Shown here in pieces: positions 9,856 to 19,235 of a stretch of DNA of 64,000 bases (positions are counted from its first letter, which is position 1; each line of letters opens with the position of its first letter). The DNA comes from Methylophaga muralis (GTDB taxonomy: Bacteria > Pseudomonadota > Gammaproteobacteria > Nitrosococcales > Methylophagaceae), in the NCBI RefSeq assembly GCF_001720165.1, contig NZ_MCRI01000013.1, positions 1 through 64,000 of the forward strand, in the 5' to 3' direction. The translations under genes and the position numbers were made by a program. Below the pieces are notes generated by a model. The model was not told the origin of the DNA. It saw nothing but the letters and a program-made list of their open reading frames with translations, and did not search any database.

Positions 9856-9929
9856 AGATACTTTACCTTATTATTCTCTCTGTTTTGAGTATAGCCCGCT
9901 GCCAGCGTTAATTGTAGTCAGCTTCCAAT

Positions 9930-9968
9930 AAAAAACTCTCCCGAAAGCAAGAATGCTTAGGGGAGAGT
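9930..9968 (-). terminator. Rho-independent terminator after the aldehyde dehydrogenase
   Basis: Minus strand: ACTCTCCC ... GGGAGAGT (8 bp, 9968-9961 with 9942-9935), an inner AAGC/GCTT stem, then TTTTT. It ends the aldehyde dehydrogenase transcript before the acs promoter region. Confidence 0.8.
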
Positions 9969-9990
9969 CAGTTTAAGCTAATGGTAGTGT

Positions 9991-11511
9991 TTAGAAGAAA
10001 CCGAGCGGGCTGGTGCTGTAACTGACCAACAAGTTTTTCGTTTGTTGGTAATGTTCCAGAGCAATCTTATGGGTTTCACGGCCCACGCCAGATTTTTTAT
10101 ATCCACCAAAGGCGGCATGAGCTGGATAATGATGGTAGCAGTTTGTCCAAACACGACCAGCCTGAATAGCACGGCCCATACGATAAGCCAGATTCATATC
10201 ACGGGTCCATAAACCGGCACCCAGACCAAATTCGGTGTCGTTAGCAATTTCCAGAGCTTCGGCTTCGTCTTTGAAAGTTGTGACTGATACCACAGGTCCA
10301 AAAATTTCTTCCTGGAAAATACGCATTTTGTTATGACCTTTCATCAATGTCGGTTCGATATAGAAACCATTATTGAATTCCGCACCCAGTTGTTCGATAC
10401 CACCACCCATTAATAATTGGGCGCCTTCTTGTTTACCGATTTCAACATAGCTGAGGATTTTATCGAACTGTTCCTGTGAAGCCTGAGCACCGACTTGCGT
10501 TTCGGTATCAAGTGGATTACCACGTTTGATCAGTTTGGCGCGTTCCATGACAACTGCAATAAACTCGTCATAGATGCTTTCTTGAATGACTGCGCGAGAA
10601 GGGCAGGTACAAACTTCACCTTGGTTAAAGAACGCTAGGACCATGCCTTCGGCACATTTATTAATGTAGTCCTGTTCTTGCTGCATGATGTCTTCAAAGA
10701 AGATATTCGGTGATTTACCACCAAGTTCAACAGTAGATGGAATGATGTTTTCGGCGGCGTATTTCATGATTAACGAGCCGACAGGAGTTGAACCGGTAAA
10801 TGCGATTTTGGCTATACGTTTGCTGGTTCCTAGCGCCTGACCCGCTTCGCGACCAAAACCGTTAACGATATTTAATGTTCCTGCGGGTAATAAATCGGCG
10901 ATTAGTTCGGCCAGAATCAGAATCGATACAGGTGTTTGTTCAGCTGGTTTCATGACAACACAGTTGCCTGCAGCTAACGCTGGAGCAAGTTTCCATGCCG
11001 CCATTAAAAGCGGGAAGTTCCACGGAATAATCTGACCAACAACACCAAGTGGTTCATGGAAATGATACGCGACAGTATTTTCGTCGATTTCACCCATGGT
11101 GCCTTCTTGAGCACGCAAACACCCGGCAAAATAACGGAAGTGATCAGCGGCTAATGGAATATCGGCGTTGAGCGTTTCACGCACAGCTTTGCCGTTATCC
11201 CAGGTTTCGGCTACGGCCAGTTTTTCAAGATTTGCTTCGATGCGATCAGCAATTTTCAGCAGAATATTGCTTCGATCTTGAACTGAGGTTTTGCCCCACG
11301 AATCACGTGCTTTATGAGCTGCATCAAGCGCTAATTCAATATCAGCTTCGCCGGAGCGGGGGATTTCACAAATGACTTCACCGGTTACCGGGGTAATATT
11401 ATCAAAGTATTCGCCTTTTACAGGGGCGACCCATTCACCGCCAATAAAGTTTTCATAACGTGATTTAAATGAGATCACCGAATCTGGTGTGCCTGGTTTT
11501 GCGTAAATCAT
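9991..11511 (-). CDS. NAD(P)-dependent aldehyde dehydrogenase, AldB-like
   Basis: Oxidises an aldehyde, probably acetaldehyde or a related short aldehyde, to the acid. 506 aa from the ATG at 11511 ([12 protein letters not shown]), which has a GAGAGA Shine-Dalgarno. The frame stays open for 41 more codons upstream, but these cross the regulatory region and do not look like protein. Motifs are FTGSTPVG (cofactor loop), [14 protein letters not shown] with the general-base Glu, and [14 protein letters not shown] with the catalytic Cys. The ending [25 protein letters not shown] is typical of the AldB/acetaldehyde dehydrogenase II group. The divergent AraC-type regulator and the repeats between the two genes suggest inducible control. 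With acs next door the pair could turn acetaldehyde into acetyl-CoA, but the two are separate transcripts. Confidence 0.93.
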   Translation of the reverse strand: MIYAKPGTPDSVISFKSRYENFIGGEWVAPVKGEYFDNITPVTGEVICEIPRSGEADIELALDAAHKARDSWGKTSVQDRSNILLKIADRIEANLEKLAVAETWDNGKAVRETLNADIPLAADHFRYFAGCLRAQEGTMGEIDENTVAYHFHEPLGVVGQIIPWNFPLLMAAWKLAPALAAGNCVVMKPAEQTPVSILILAELIADLLPAGTLNIVNGFGREAGQALGTSKRIAKIAFTGSTPVGSLIMKYAAENIIPSTVELGGKSPNIFFEDIMQQEQDYINKCAEGMVLAFFNQGEVCTCPSRAVIQESIYDEFIAVVMERAKLIKRGNPLDTETQVGAQASQEQFDKILSYVEIGKQEGAQLLMGGGIEQLGAEFNNGFYIEPTLMKGHNKMRIFQEEIFGPVVSVTTFKDEAEALEIANDTEFGLGAGLWTRDMNLAYRMGRAIQAGRVWTNCYHHYPAHAAFGGYKKSGVGRETHKIALEHYQQTKNLLVSYSTSPLGFF

Positions 11512-11539
11512 AATTCTCTCTCTTATATTGTTATGTTTT

Positions 11540-11565
11540 AAAAAGCCCAGCATAAATGCTGTGGC
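11540..11565 (-). promoter_or_regulatory. terminator-like hairpin in the aldehyde dehydrogenase leader
   Basis: Minus strand: GCC-(A)-CAGCA-TTTA-TGCTG-GGC, an 8-bp stem with one bulge, followed directly by TTTTT and ending about 30 nt before the ATG. It could attenuate transcription started at the upstream repeats, or it could simply overlap the promoter. There is no gene upstream on this strand that it would need to terminate. Confidence 0.35.
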
Positions 11566-11574
11566 GGATAAAAT

Positions 11575-11604
11575 ACTTGACTGAAAATCCTGTTCACTTG
11601 ACTG
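11575..11604. promoter_or_regulatory. paired direct repeat ACTTGACTG, likely AraC-family operator
   Basis: Two exact 9-bp copies of ACTTGACTG at 11575-11583 and 11596-11604, 21 bp apart, i.e. two helical turns, so both face the same side of DNA. They lie 64-93 bp upstream of the aldehyde dehydrogenase ATG. Direct repeats with this period are the usual target of AraC/XylS regulators, and such a gene is divergently encoded next door. Confidence 0.6.
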
Positions 11605-11672
11605 ATAGTCCAGAAGTGACAAAAAAGTTAACACATCGTTCGATAGAGTTGCTATTTTTAGCTATGAAATTT

Positions 11673-11687
11673 TCACATCTTTTGTGA
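11673..11687. repeat. short inverted repeat TCACA-N5-TGTGA
   Basis: Perfect 5-bp arms with a TCTTT spacer, in the middle of the aldehyde dehydrogenase/AraC divergent region. The arms are in the opposite order to a CRP site (TGTGA-N6-TCACA), so it is not a CRP box. Role unknown. Confidence 0.35.
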
Positions 11688-11719
11688 TTGGAAAGAAGTC
11701 TTTAGTCGTAAATACTATG

Positions 11720-11728
11720 ACTTGACTT
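11720..11728. promoter_or_regulatory. third ACTTGACT copy, near the araC-type gene
   Basis: ACTTGACTT shares 8 of 9 bases with the paired repeat at 11575-11604, in the same orientation, and lies 49 bp before the regulator ATG. It could serve autoregulation or DNA looping. Part of it (TTGACT, 11722-11727) could also be a -35 hexamer. Confidence 0.45.
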
Positions 11729-11777
11729 ATGCTCGGAAACGGACACATGATCAATCAACGTTTATTAAGGTCATATT

Positions 11778-12695
11778 ATGAGCCTGAACACATTGCCACC
11801 AATTAGCCGTCGCGAAAACCGTCAGTTGCTAATAGAAAATAAAGTGACATTCAACGGTCCAGAAACGGAATTAAGTATTTACGATACTTATCGTAATTCA
11901 TCAGGCGTCGCACTTGAAGCTGATCACTTATTGTATTGCGGCATGGTTAGTGGCCGAAAAGTCATGCATAACCATTACAATGTTTCGGGTGAGCTGTTTG
12001 TGCCACATGAATCATATGTGATGCCACCTGGCGAACATGTTGAAATTGATTTTCCCGATGCCAATGAGCAACAACCTACAACTTGCCTGACCATTGAGAT
12101 CTCCAAAGAACGTATTGAAGCAATTTCAAAACGTATGCGAGATTTAGTGAAAATAGAAGCCCCAGAACATCACTGGGAATATCAGCCCCGCATTATTCAC
12201 AAACATCACACTCGTGATACCCAGCAATTACTGGAAAGAATGGTTTCGTTTTATGTGCGAAATGATCCAGATAAAGAATTGATGGTGGATTTAGGCGTAT
12301 CAGAACTGGTAATTAGATTACTTCGTGAGCAGGGTCGCGAAGTGTTATTAAGTTATTGCAAACGTGTGCCCGATGCCAGTGGCATAACAACGGTTATTCA
12401 CACGTTGGAACAAAACCTTCGTGAACCTTTGGATATCGATCAATTATGTCGGCAGGCTTGTATGAGTCGCAGCCGATTGTATGTTGAATTTAAAAAACAG
12501 TTAGGTTGTACACCAGGTGAATTTCACCAACAACTCAGACTGAAATCTGCTGCTGATGCGATTCGTGACGGCCAAAGTGTCACTGAAGCTTGTTATGGTT
12601 ATGGATTCAATGACTTAAGCCATTTCAGCCGACGTTTCAGTCAGTTTTTTGGCTGTTCACCCAGCGCTTTTCGGAAAGTAAATCTGCCTGATTAA
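11778..12695 (+). CDS. AraC family transcriptional regulator
   Basis: 305 aa. The N-terminal part (about 1-190) has the cupin-like AraC_N fold pattern expected for effector sensing. The C-terminal 100 residues carry the two helix-turn-helix motifs: LDIDQLCRQACMSRSRLYVEFKK and VTEACYGYGFNDLSHFSRRFSQFFGCSPSAFRK, the latter being the AraC signature. It is divergent from the aldehyde dehydrogenase with a 266-bp gap holding the ACTTGACT repeats, so it is probably the activator of that gene. The inducer is unknown. AAGG precedes the ATG. Confidence 0.92.
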   Translation: MSLNTLPPISRRENRQLLIENKVTFNGPETELSIYDTYRNSSGVALEADHLLYCGMVSGRKVMHNHYNVSGELFVPHESYVMPPGEHVEIDFPDANEQQPTTCLTIEISKERIEAISKRMRDLVKIEAPEHHWEYQPRIIHKHHTRDTQQLLERMVSFYVRNDPDKELMVDLGVSELVIRLLREQGREVLLSYCKRVPDASGITTVIHTLEQNLREPLDIDQLCRQACMSRSRLYVEFKKQLGCTPGEFHQQLRLKSAADAIRDGQSVTEACYGYGFNDLSHFSRRFSQFFGCSPSAFRKVNLPD

Positions 12696-12748
12696 TCGCT
12701 ATAACTAGTCATTTAATTTCGTTTATTAAGAACGTCGAAGGCTTCAAG

Positions 12749-12766
12749 CTGTCATAATTGTGACAG
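12749..12766. repeat. palindrome CTGTCA-N6-TGACAG upstream of tamA
   Basis: A perfect 6-bp inverted repeat with spacer TAATTG, 53-70 bp before the tamA ATG and about 55 bp after the regulator gene. There is no T-run, so it is a better candidate operator than terminator. The first half resembles a Pho-box half site but the second is inverted, so it is not a Pho box. Confidence 0.4.
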
Positions 12767-12818
12767 TTAAATTTGCTTCACCTCTCAAAAATACCCCTTC
12801 AGTAATGACAGAAATTCT

Positions 12819-14582
12819 ATGCCGTTATGCCAATACTATTTTTTCAACAGGGTCATCCTGTTATTAATTTTGAGTTTTTTGCCATCCCATTTGGTCATGG
12901 CAGATTCAGAAAAGAATATCGATATTCAAATAACAGGGGCAGATGATGAATTAACTGAAACTTTGTTGAATGGTCTGAGCATCAATAGACAAAAGAATAG
13001 CCCGCGGCTGGAGTCTCGCAGCGTTGGCCGTTTACACGATCAAGCGACCGATGAATTGAAACATATGCTTACGGTATATGGTTATTATTCCCCTGAAATT
13101 ACTGCTGAATTAATTGAGACTGACGAAAATAACTGGCAGGCCAGTTATCAAATTGCGTTGGGCCAACCTGTCACTATTCGTAAAATCAATATCGCTGTTG
13201 AGGGTGATGCTAAGACTGATCCGGTCTTTACTACATTGGTAAAGACTATGCCGCTTAAAGTGGGAGACCACTTTAAACATGACAATTATGAAAATGCCAA
13301 AAAGTCTATGCTCAGAATTTCTGCTGAGCGTGGATACTTTGATGGTGCTTTTACATGTAATCGGGTCAGTGTAGATATAGAGGCTAATGCTGCCGACATT
13401 TGTCTGGTGTATGACGGCAAACAGCGCTATCGATTCGGTACGATTTCTTTTCCAGATACCGTGGTAAATGATGAATTGCTTGAAGCGATGTCACCTATCG
13501 AAACAGGTGAACCCTTCACTTCAAGCAAGTTACTGACATTACGCAATAACTTACAAAACAGCGGCTATTTTGCTTCTGTTTCTACTCAAGCGATGACGTC
13601 TGCTCGGGAAAACGATGAAGTCCCTATAGAGGTTTCATTGGATGAAAATCTGAAGCATCGTTATAGCGCAGGGGTGGGCTATGGTACTGATACCGGTGCC
13701 AGGATGAGTCTGGGGTGGCAAAACCGCTACGTAAACGATCGTGGTCACAGACTTTCGGTAGAAAGTCGTTTATCGCAAATTGCCAACCGGATTGGTGCCG
13801 ATTACCAGATGCCGTTCTGGAGTGAAAATATTGATACAGTTGGTTTTAATACAGAATTAAAGCAAGAAGATACCGATACCAGCGAAAGCCGATCCGTTGC
13901 GGTCGGAAGTTATTACAACCGCATGCGTTGGGGCTGGGAAGAAACCGGTAGCATCAAGTTTCTTAACGAAAACTTTGACGTGTCAGACGATTCTGCATCA
14001 ACCACTTTATTAATTCCCGGAATTGCTTACGCCAGAACCTGGGCTGATGACACTATTTATACCCGACATGGTGGTCGAGTCAGCTTAGAGCTGAGTGGTG
14101 CGGCTGAAGGTTTTCTGTCAGATATCAGTTTCAGCCAAATAGTCTTGCGTGGTAAATACATCAAAAGCATTGGTGGTTCCAGCAGAGTTATTACCAGAGC
14201 AACCGTTGGTGCCACTGAAGTCAGTGACTTTTCACAATTACCCAGTTCCCTACGTTTTTTTGCCGGTGGCGATAACAGTATTCGCGGATTTAATTATCAA
14301 TCGCTTGGTCCAAAAAATGACCTTGATGAGGTGACTGGCGGCCGTTACATGGCGGTTGGCAGCGTTGAATATGAACATATGTTTTTGCAAAATTGGGGTG
14401 GTGCGGTGTTTACTGATTTTGGTAACGCATTCAATAGTTGGTCTGATCCAATAGAGTATAGTGTAGGTGTCGGTATTCGCTGGCGTTCACCGGTTGGCTT
14501 GATACGAGTGGATGTAGCCAGTGGTATTTCGGATGAAGACAAACCCTTTGGTTTACATATCATGATAGGGCCTGATTTGTGA
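12819..14582 (+). CDS. tamA: autotransporter assembly factor TamA (Omp85 family)
   Basis: Outer membrane half of the translocation and assembly module. 587 aa. A signal peptide (about 1-28, ending LVMA/DSEK) is followed by POTRA domains (about 30-275) and a 16-strand barrel of the Omp85 type (about 280-587). The barrel carries the L6 loop motif within FAGGDNSIRGFNYQSLGP, with the conserved RGF. The last residue group IMIGPDL fits a terminal beta-strand. The ATG at 12819 is required to keep the signal peptide, although its ribosome binding site is weak. tamB overlaps its stop by 4 nt. Confidence 0.95.
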   Translation: MPLCQYYFFNRVILLLILSFLPSHLVMADSEKNIDIQITGADDELTETLLNGLSINRQKNSPRLESRSVGRLHDQATDELKHMLTVYGYYSPEITAELIETDENNWQASYQIALGQPVTIRKINIAVEGDAKTDPVFTTLVKTMPLKVGDHFKHDNYENAKKSMLRISAERGYFDGAFTCNRVSVDIEANAADICLVYDGKQRYRFGTISFPDTVVNDELLEAMSPIETGEPFTSSKLLTLRNNLQNSGYFASVSTQAMTSARENDEVPIEVSLDENLKHRYSAGVGYGTDTGARMSLGWQNRYVNDRGHRLSVESRLSQIANRIGADYQMPFWSENIDTVGFNTELKQEDTDTSESRSVAVGSYYNRMRWGWEETGSIKFLNENFDVSDDSASTTLLIPGIAYARTWADDTIYTRHGGRVSLELSGAAEGFLSDISFSQIVLRGKYIKSIGGSSRVITRATVGATEVSDFSQLPSSLRFFAGGDNSIRGFNYQSLGPKNDLDEVTGGRYMAVGSVEYEHMFLQNWGGAVFTDFGNAFNSWSDPIEYSVGVGIRWRSPVGLIRVDVASGISDEDKPFGLHIMIGPDL

Positions 14583-17500
14583 TAAAGCGCGCATTATGGA
14601 TAATCGCTATTACACTGTTGCTGGTTTTGCCGGCAGGCTTATATTGGTTATTAATGACCAAGTCTGGTTTTGAAACAGCATTAAATTTTACTCAGAAAAC
14701 CATACCAGAACTCACTATTAACGAAGCACGTGGTCGGCTTTACGATGGCATATTTTTAAAGGGTATTGCCTATGAACCTGAAGATGGCGATGCGATTTAT
14801 GTCGATACCATTGATGCCCGTTGGCAGTTATGGTCGCTACTTTCCAGCCGATTTATTATCAATCAAGTCCATTTAAATAAGCTGCAAATCAAACAGGCCG
14901 AAACGGTCATCGAGGTTGATGATGAAGATAGCTTCAGCCTCCCGGAAATACGCATCCCCCTTGCAATACATGTCAGATCACTGCGCGTAACGAGAGCAGA
15001 GTTGATTGATAATCAAGGTGTTGCAACGTCTTTATTTGATCGTTTCGATACATCACTAAGGTTGAATTACGACCGGTTGATTGTCTCTTCATTAAGGCTG
15101 AATCGTGATGTGTTTGCTTTTACCTTAGTGGGCAATGTGCAGTTAAACGAACCCTACACCACCAATTTAAATTATGGTGCCAGACTGAACGATCCTGAAT
15201 GGGGCCTTATTTCTGCAACCGGAACGATTACCGGTGATCTTCAACAAATGACATTACGACAGCAATTGGGGGCACCATTTGCATCTGAACAAACCATCAT
15301 GGTGCGTAATCTGCTAGGTGATTTAGATTGGCGTCTCAGCATTGAAAGTGAAGAGTTGCCCTTGGGGAAAATTCTTAAAACTGACCTTGGCAATATCACC
15401 GCAATCGATTTAGATGCCAAAGGCACCTTGAACAGCGCTAAGTTAGAACTTGATTTTCAACTGGATGAATTTGAAGAAATACACCCACCATTGTCGGCAA
15501 GTGTAAGTTTGAGTTCGAATGATTTAAGCAACTGGCGTGTTGATTTAATGGCCGCTATCAGTCAAAACAGTTTTGCCGAGCTGCATGGCGACATACAAGT
15601 TACTGAAGATCCGCTGGAGAGCGGCTTTTCAATTGAGGCAAGCTGGTCGAAGCTAAAATGGCCTTGGCAACCCGATACCGAATTATTAGTTGGCGATGCC
15701 TCAGGACAACTTTCTTTGGATGGGAACCTGCAGGATTATCGTTTGGTACTGAGCAGTTCGCTATCAGCACTGGAGCAAAACTGGACGATTAATACAAATT
15801 TAAGCGGTGATCTGCAGCACGCGACAATTAATTCACTTGAAATCCAATCGGCGCTCGCTGAGCTTGCTGTTAGTGGTGATGTCGGTTGGGATCCTGAGTT
15901 ACGTTATCAATTGGAAGGTGGATGGAAAAATCTGCAGCTACCGGCAAGTTTAAGTGGCGTCACGGTTGAAAGCTATTCGGGTTTATTCAACCTTAAAGGT
16001 GAGAAAGAACTATTTGATTTAAAACTAGATTCAGATTTTATTATTGATGACATCCCCTTGATAGTAAATTTACTGGCCAGCAGCCCGGAAGCCGGAATAA
16101 CCGAGATACGGGCTGATACTAAAATCGCAGATGGTGGTGCCGGTTTTAGCGGCAAAGTCAATTGGAAAGAAAATCTGTTGGTTGACGGAAAACTCACCTT
16201 AAGACAGCTGGATCCCGCGGCTTTTGACACTGAATGGCCGGGCAGGATAAGTGGTCAGGCACAATTACAATTTCAGGATAAAGGTGAGGGTAATTTCCAA
16301 GCCAGTGTGCAGCAATTGCATTTAAACGGCATGTTGAGAGAACGTAACTTTTCGCTGGATAGTAATCTGCAAGCAATTAATACCGATGTAAATATTGAAG
16401 ATTTGCTGCTCAAACTAGGCGATTCACAACTATCGTTAAAAGGTAAGGTTGAGAAGCAGCTGGATTTAAGTTGGCAATTAGCTTCACCCAATCTGCAGGA
16501 TTTTCATCCTGATTTATCCGGTAGTTTAAACGGGCAGGGGCAATTGTTCGGCGAACTGGCCAGATTAAAACTGAATGCCAAACTGGACGGCAGCGCTATT
16601 CACTGGGCCGATGAACTAACTATCGGCTCTTTTAATGCCAATGCCCAAATAGACCTTACTGACAATCAACAAAGCAAACTTAATGTTAAGTCAACGCAGA
16701 TCGTAATTGCTCAACAAACCATCGATTCAGTTGACTTAAGTTTGAGTGGTAAACGCGATCAACACCAGCTTGGTCTGCAGATCCAGTCTGACATTGTGAC
16801 CTTATCCAGTCTATTACAAGGTAGCTTAAATGCAGAAAATCAATGGACCGGCCGGTTACAGTCAATGGACATTGATAATGATATGGCGGGCAGCTGGCAA
16901 CTACGTGAAGCCGGTGATATCCAGTTATCAGCGGATAAACAGATCATGACGCAACATTGCTGGCAATCTGCTCAGCAGGCAGAACTGTGTCTGCAAGGTG
17001 AAAATGCGGTGCAAGGTGCTCAGGCTCAAGTAGACATCAATCAACTTTCAATGGAACTGTTCAGACCCTGGATTGAGGAATACGCAAAATTATCCGGGTT
17101 TATTAACGGCAAATTGCAACTGGCTATGGCAGCGGAAGGGGATATTACTGGCACTGGCAATTTATCGTTGGACGAAGCTGTTTTAAAACTTGAATCGGAA
17201 GGCCTCCGCCAGCAAGAACCGATTGAATTTGAGTCGGTTGAATTGCTTTATCAGCTCACCGCTGAAGACAGCATGCTGGCTATAACTATTGCTCCCGATG
17301 TCGCTGGTATGCAGCCCATCGAAGCAAGATTGCAATCTGCCGCGATTAAAACCGTCATGGAAGCACCGAAGGACACACCGCTTACCTTGCAATTGCAGAC
17401 TTCGGTTGAAGATCTCGCTGCGTTAAATCTGGAAACACTGGCATTTGATGAATTAGCCGGCAAACTTGAGTTGCATGTTGATATGCAGGGCACAGTTAAT

Positions 17501-18631
17501 CAACCGGAATTATCCACAGCAATCAGCTTGCGTGATGGGCAAATATTTTTAGTAGATATGGGGATAACCTTATCGGCGATTAATGGCGATATCAAAGGCG
17601 ATCCTTTATCTGGCGTGAAGATGTTATTGCAGGCACAGTCCGCCGAGGGCCAGTTGGAAATTGCTGGTGATTTCAGCATGACCGATGCTGATTGGTTGCT
17701 GAATGCCACCATTAAAGGTGACCAGCTGGAAGTGATGAATCTGCCGGAAGCTTATGTGATTGCTTCGCCAGATTTAAAACTGATGGTTTCTCCGCAGACA
17801 GCGAAAGTGAGTGGAACCGTGAAAATTCCTACAGCAGAATTGGCACCGATGGATTTCAACACCACGGTTTCAGCCAGTCAGGATGTGGTGATTGTCGGTC
17901 AGGAAATGGATGATGAAAAAATGCGTCTGGCAACGGATGTCGATGTCACTGTGCAGTTGGGTGACAATGTGATGATACGGGCTTTAGGTTTTCGTGGTCG
18001 TCTGGGCGGAAATCTACGCATATATGGTGATGCAGGAGAGCTTTTGCTGGGCAATGGCCAAATCACGGTGAATGATGGCAGTTATGCCGCTTATGGGCGC
18101 GAATTAACCGTAAATAATGGCAGAGTGTTGTTTTCTGGTGCAGCTATTGATAACCCCGATCTAGATATAAAAGCAATTCGTAAAGGCACAAACTATCAGG
18201 CCGGCATACACATTACCGGACCTGCCAATAATCCCCAGGCAACGTTATTTTCAGTGCCATCAATGAGCCAGGAAGACATTCTGTCTTATATTGTTCTAGG
18301 ACGGCCATTAGGACAAGCCAGCGCAGCTGATGCTGCGATGTTGGCTTCAGCTGCAACCAACCTCGGTATTTCCAACGGTAATGCGATAAGTGAGCAAATT
18401 GCCAACACTTTTGGTTTGGATTCGGTCGAGTTTACAGGTGAAAGTCCAGAGACGGCTGCAGTGCAAATCGGCAAATACCTGTCACCCAAACTTTATTTGG
18501 GTTACGGCATTGGTATCTTTGAGCCGGTGAGCACCGTGCAATTACGCTATACCTTAAGCAAGATTTGGACGTTGCAAGCGGAGTCAGGGACACATAGCGG
18601 CGTGGACTTGTTGTATATCTACGAACGATAA
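14579..18631 (+). CDS. tamB: translocation and assembly module inner membrane protein TamB
   Basis: 1350 aa starting at a GTG that overlaps the tamA stop (GTGA). One N-terminal membrane anchor (about 5-25) is followed by a very long beta-rich periplasmic part. The C-terminal DUF490 domain (about 1000-1350) contains NGQITVNDGSYAAYG, LDIKAIRKGTNYQAGIHITG and SQEDILSYIVLGR. TamB spans the periplasm as a hydrophobic groove and works with TamA. The family is linked to outer membrane protein assembly and phospholipid transport to the outer membrane. Length is close to E. coli TamB (1259 aa). Confidence 0.95.
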   Translation: MIKRALWIIAITLLLVLPAGLYWLLMTKSGFETALNFTQKTIPELTINEARGRLYDGIFLKGIAYEPEDGDAIYVDTIDARWQLWSLLSSRFIINQVHLNKLQIKQAETVIEVDDEDSFSLPEIRIPLAIHVRSLRVTRAELIDNQGVATSLFDRFDTSLRLNYDRLIVSSLRLNRDVFAFTLVGNVQLNEPYTTNLNYGARLNDPEWGLISATGTITGDLQQMTLRQQLGAPFASEQTIMVRNLLGDLDWRLSIESEELPLGKILKTDLGNITAIDLDAKGTLNSAKLELDFQLDEFEEIHPPLSASVSLSSNDLSNWRVDLMAAISQNSFAELHGDIQVTEDPLESGFSIEASWSKLKWPWQPDTELLVGDASGQLSLDGNLQDYRLVLSSSLSALEQNWTINTNLSGDLQHATINSLEIQSALAELAVSGDVGWDPELRYQLEGGWKNLQLPASLSGVTVESYSGLFNLKGEKELFDLKLDSDFIIDDIPLIVNLLASSPEAGITEIRADTKIADGGAGFSGKVNWKENLLVDGKLTLRQLDPAAFDTEWPGRISGQAQLQFQDKGEGNFQASVQQLHLNGMLRERNFSLDSNLQAINTDVNIEDLLLKLGDSQLSLKGKVEKQLDLSWQLASPNLQDFHPDLSGSLNGQGQLFGELARLKLNAKLDGSAIHWADELTIGSFNANAQIDLTDNQQSKLNVKSTQIVIAQQTIDSVDLSLSGKRDQHQLGLQIQSDIVTLSSLLQGSLNAENQWTGRLQSMDIDNDMAGSWQLREAGDIQLSADKQIMTQHCWQSAQQAELCLQGENAVQGAQAQVDINQLSMELFRPWIEEYAKLSGFINGKLQLAMAAEGDITGTGNLSLDEAVLKLESEGLRQQEPIEFESVELLYQLTAEDSMLAITIAPDVAGMQPIEARLQSAAIKTVMEAPKDTPLTLQLQTSVEDLAALNLETLAFDELAGKLELHVDMQGTVNQPELSTAISLRDGQIFLVDMGITLSAINGDIKGDPLSGVKMLLQAQSAEGQLEIAGDFSMTDADWLLNATIKGDQLEVMNLPEAYVIASPDLKLMVSPQTAKVSGTVKIPTAELAPMDFNTTVSASQDVVIVGQEMDDEKMRLATDVDVTVQLGDNVMIRALGFRGRLGGNLRIYGDAGELLLGNGQITVNDGSYAAYGRELTVNNGRVLFSGAAIDNPDLDIKAIRKGTNYQAGIHITGPANNPQATLFSVPSMSQEDILSYIVLGRPLGQASAADAAMLASAATNLGISNGNAISEQIANTFGLDSVEFTGESPETAAVQIGKYLSPKLYLGYGIGIFEPVSTVQLRYTLSKIWTLQAESGTHSGVDLLYIYER

Positions 18632-18661
18632 AAAAAGCCCTGTATAAATACAGGGCCTTTT
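18631..18661. terminator. bidirectional terminator between tamB and dksA
   Basis: Stem GCCCTGTA/TACAGGGC (18637-18644 with 18649-18656), flanked by AAAAAA on the left and CTTTTT on the right. It can end transcription from both convergent genes and begins at the last base of the tamB stop codon. Confidence 0.85.
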
Positions 18662-18702
18662 GACCTACCTTTTACTCAAGTATGAGGTGAGTCTGGGTGA
18701 AA

Positions 18703-19140
18703 TCAGGCGCGGTTCTTTTCGCGAATTTCATCCAATGTTTTGCAATCGATACACAATGTTGCTGTCGGACGCGCTTCCAGACGGCGGATACCGATATCAA
18801 CACCACATGATTCACAATATCCGTAATCACCTTTATCCATATCAATCAATGATTCTTCAATTTTTTTGATCAGTTTGCGTTCACGATCACGAGTACGTAA
18901 TTCAAGGGTAAATTCTTCTTCCTGCGTAGCGCGATCGTTTGGATCCGGGAAGTTTGCTGCTTCGTCCTGCATATGGTGAACAGTGCGGTCAACTTCTTCC
19001 ATAAGTTGCGAACGCCATTTTTCGAGAATACCCCGAAAATGTTTTACCATATCTTTGCTCATGTATTCTTCATCACTACCCGGTTGATACGGGGTGAAAC
19101 TTACATCATCTTGGTTCGGGTCCATGTTGGCAAACCTCAT
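18703..19140 (-). CDS. dksA: RNA polymerase-binding transcription factor DksA
   Basis: Binds the RNA polymerase secondary channel and, with ppGpp, represses stable RNA promoters and activates amino-acid promoters. 145 aa from the ATG at 19140; E. coli DksA has 151. The coiled coil carries the acidic tip DPNDRA. The C-terminal zinc ribbon is CESC...CIDC. The frame is open to a GTG/ATG region at 19191, but a strong promoter at 19163-19191 makes those codons untranscribed. ATGs at 19140 and 19125 are both possible, the latter with AGG upstream. It is divergent from the CbbY-like gene. Confidence 0.95.
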   Translation of the reverse strand: MRFANMDPNQDDVSFTPYQPGSDEEYMSKDMVKHFRGILEKWRSQLMEEVDRTVHHMQDEAANFPDPNDRATQEEEFTLELRTRDRERKLIKKIEESLIDMDKGDYGYCESCGVDIGIRRLEARPTATLCIDCKTLDEIREKNRA

Positions 19141-19162
19141 ACTTTCTAAAAACAAGGGCGCA

Positions 19163-19191
19163 TCTATACCAGAAGCTTCGGGCATGTGCAA
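19163..19191 (-). promoter_or_regulatory. sigma-70 promoter of dksA
   Basis: Minus strand: TTGCAC (19191-19186), a 17-bp spacer and TATAGA (19168-19163). Predicted start around 19156. This decides that dksA translation begins at 19140 or 19125. Confidence 0.65.
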
Positions 19192-19235
19192 AATAATTGA
19201 GCTATTTTAACCCATTTTGAAAAAATAAGAGACTA

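Noticed and set aside
11512-11634. Longer N-terminus for the aldehyde dehydrogenase
   Set aside because: The 41 extra codons run through the ACTTGACT repeats and leader hairpin and match no aldehyde dehydrogenase N-terminus; the ATG at 11511 has a good ribosome site.
11673-11687. CRP site in the aldehyde dehydrogenase/AraC region
   Set aside because: The half sites are in reverse order (TCACA-N5-TGTGA) and the spacing is wrong for CRP.
12749-12766. Pho box before tamA
   Set aside because: The second half is inverted (GTGACAG) and not a direct CTGTCAT repeat, so it does not fit PhoB binding.
19141-19191. Longer dksA from 19191
   Set aside because: A TTGCAC-N17-TATAGA promoter occupies this stretch, so it is not expected to be in the mRNA.
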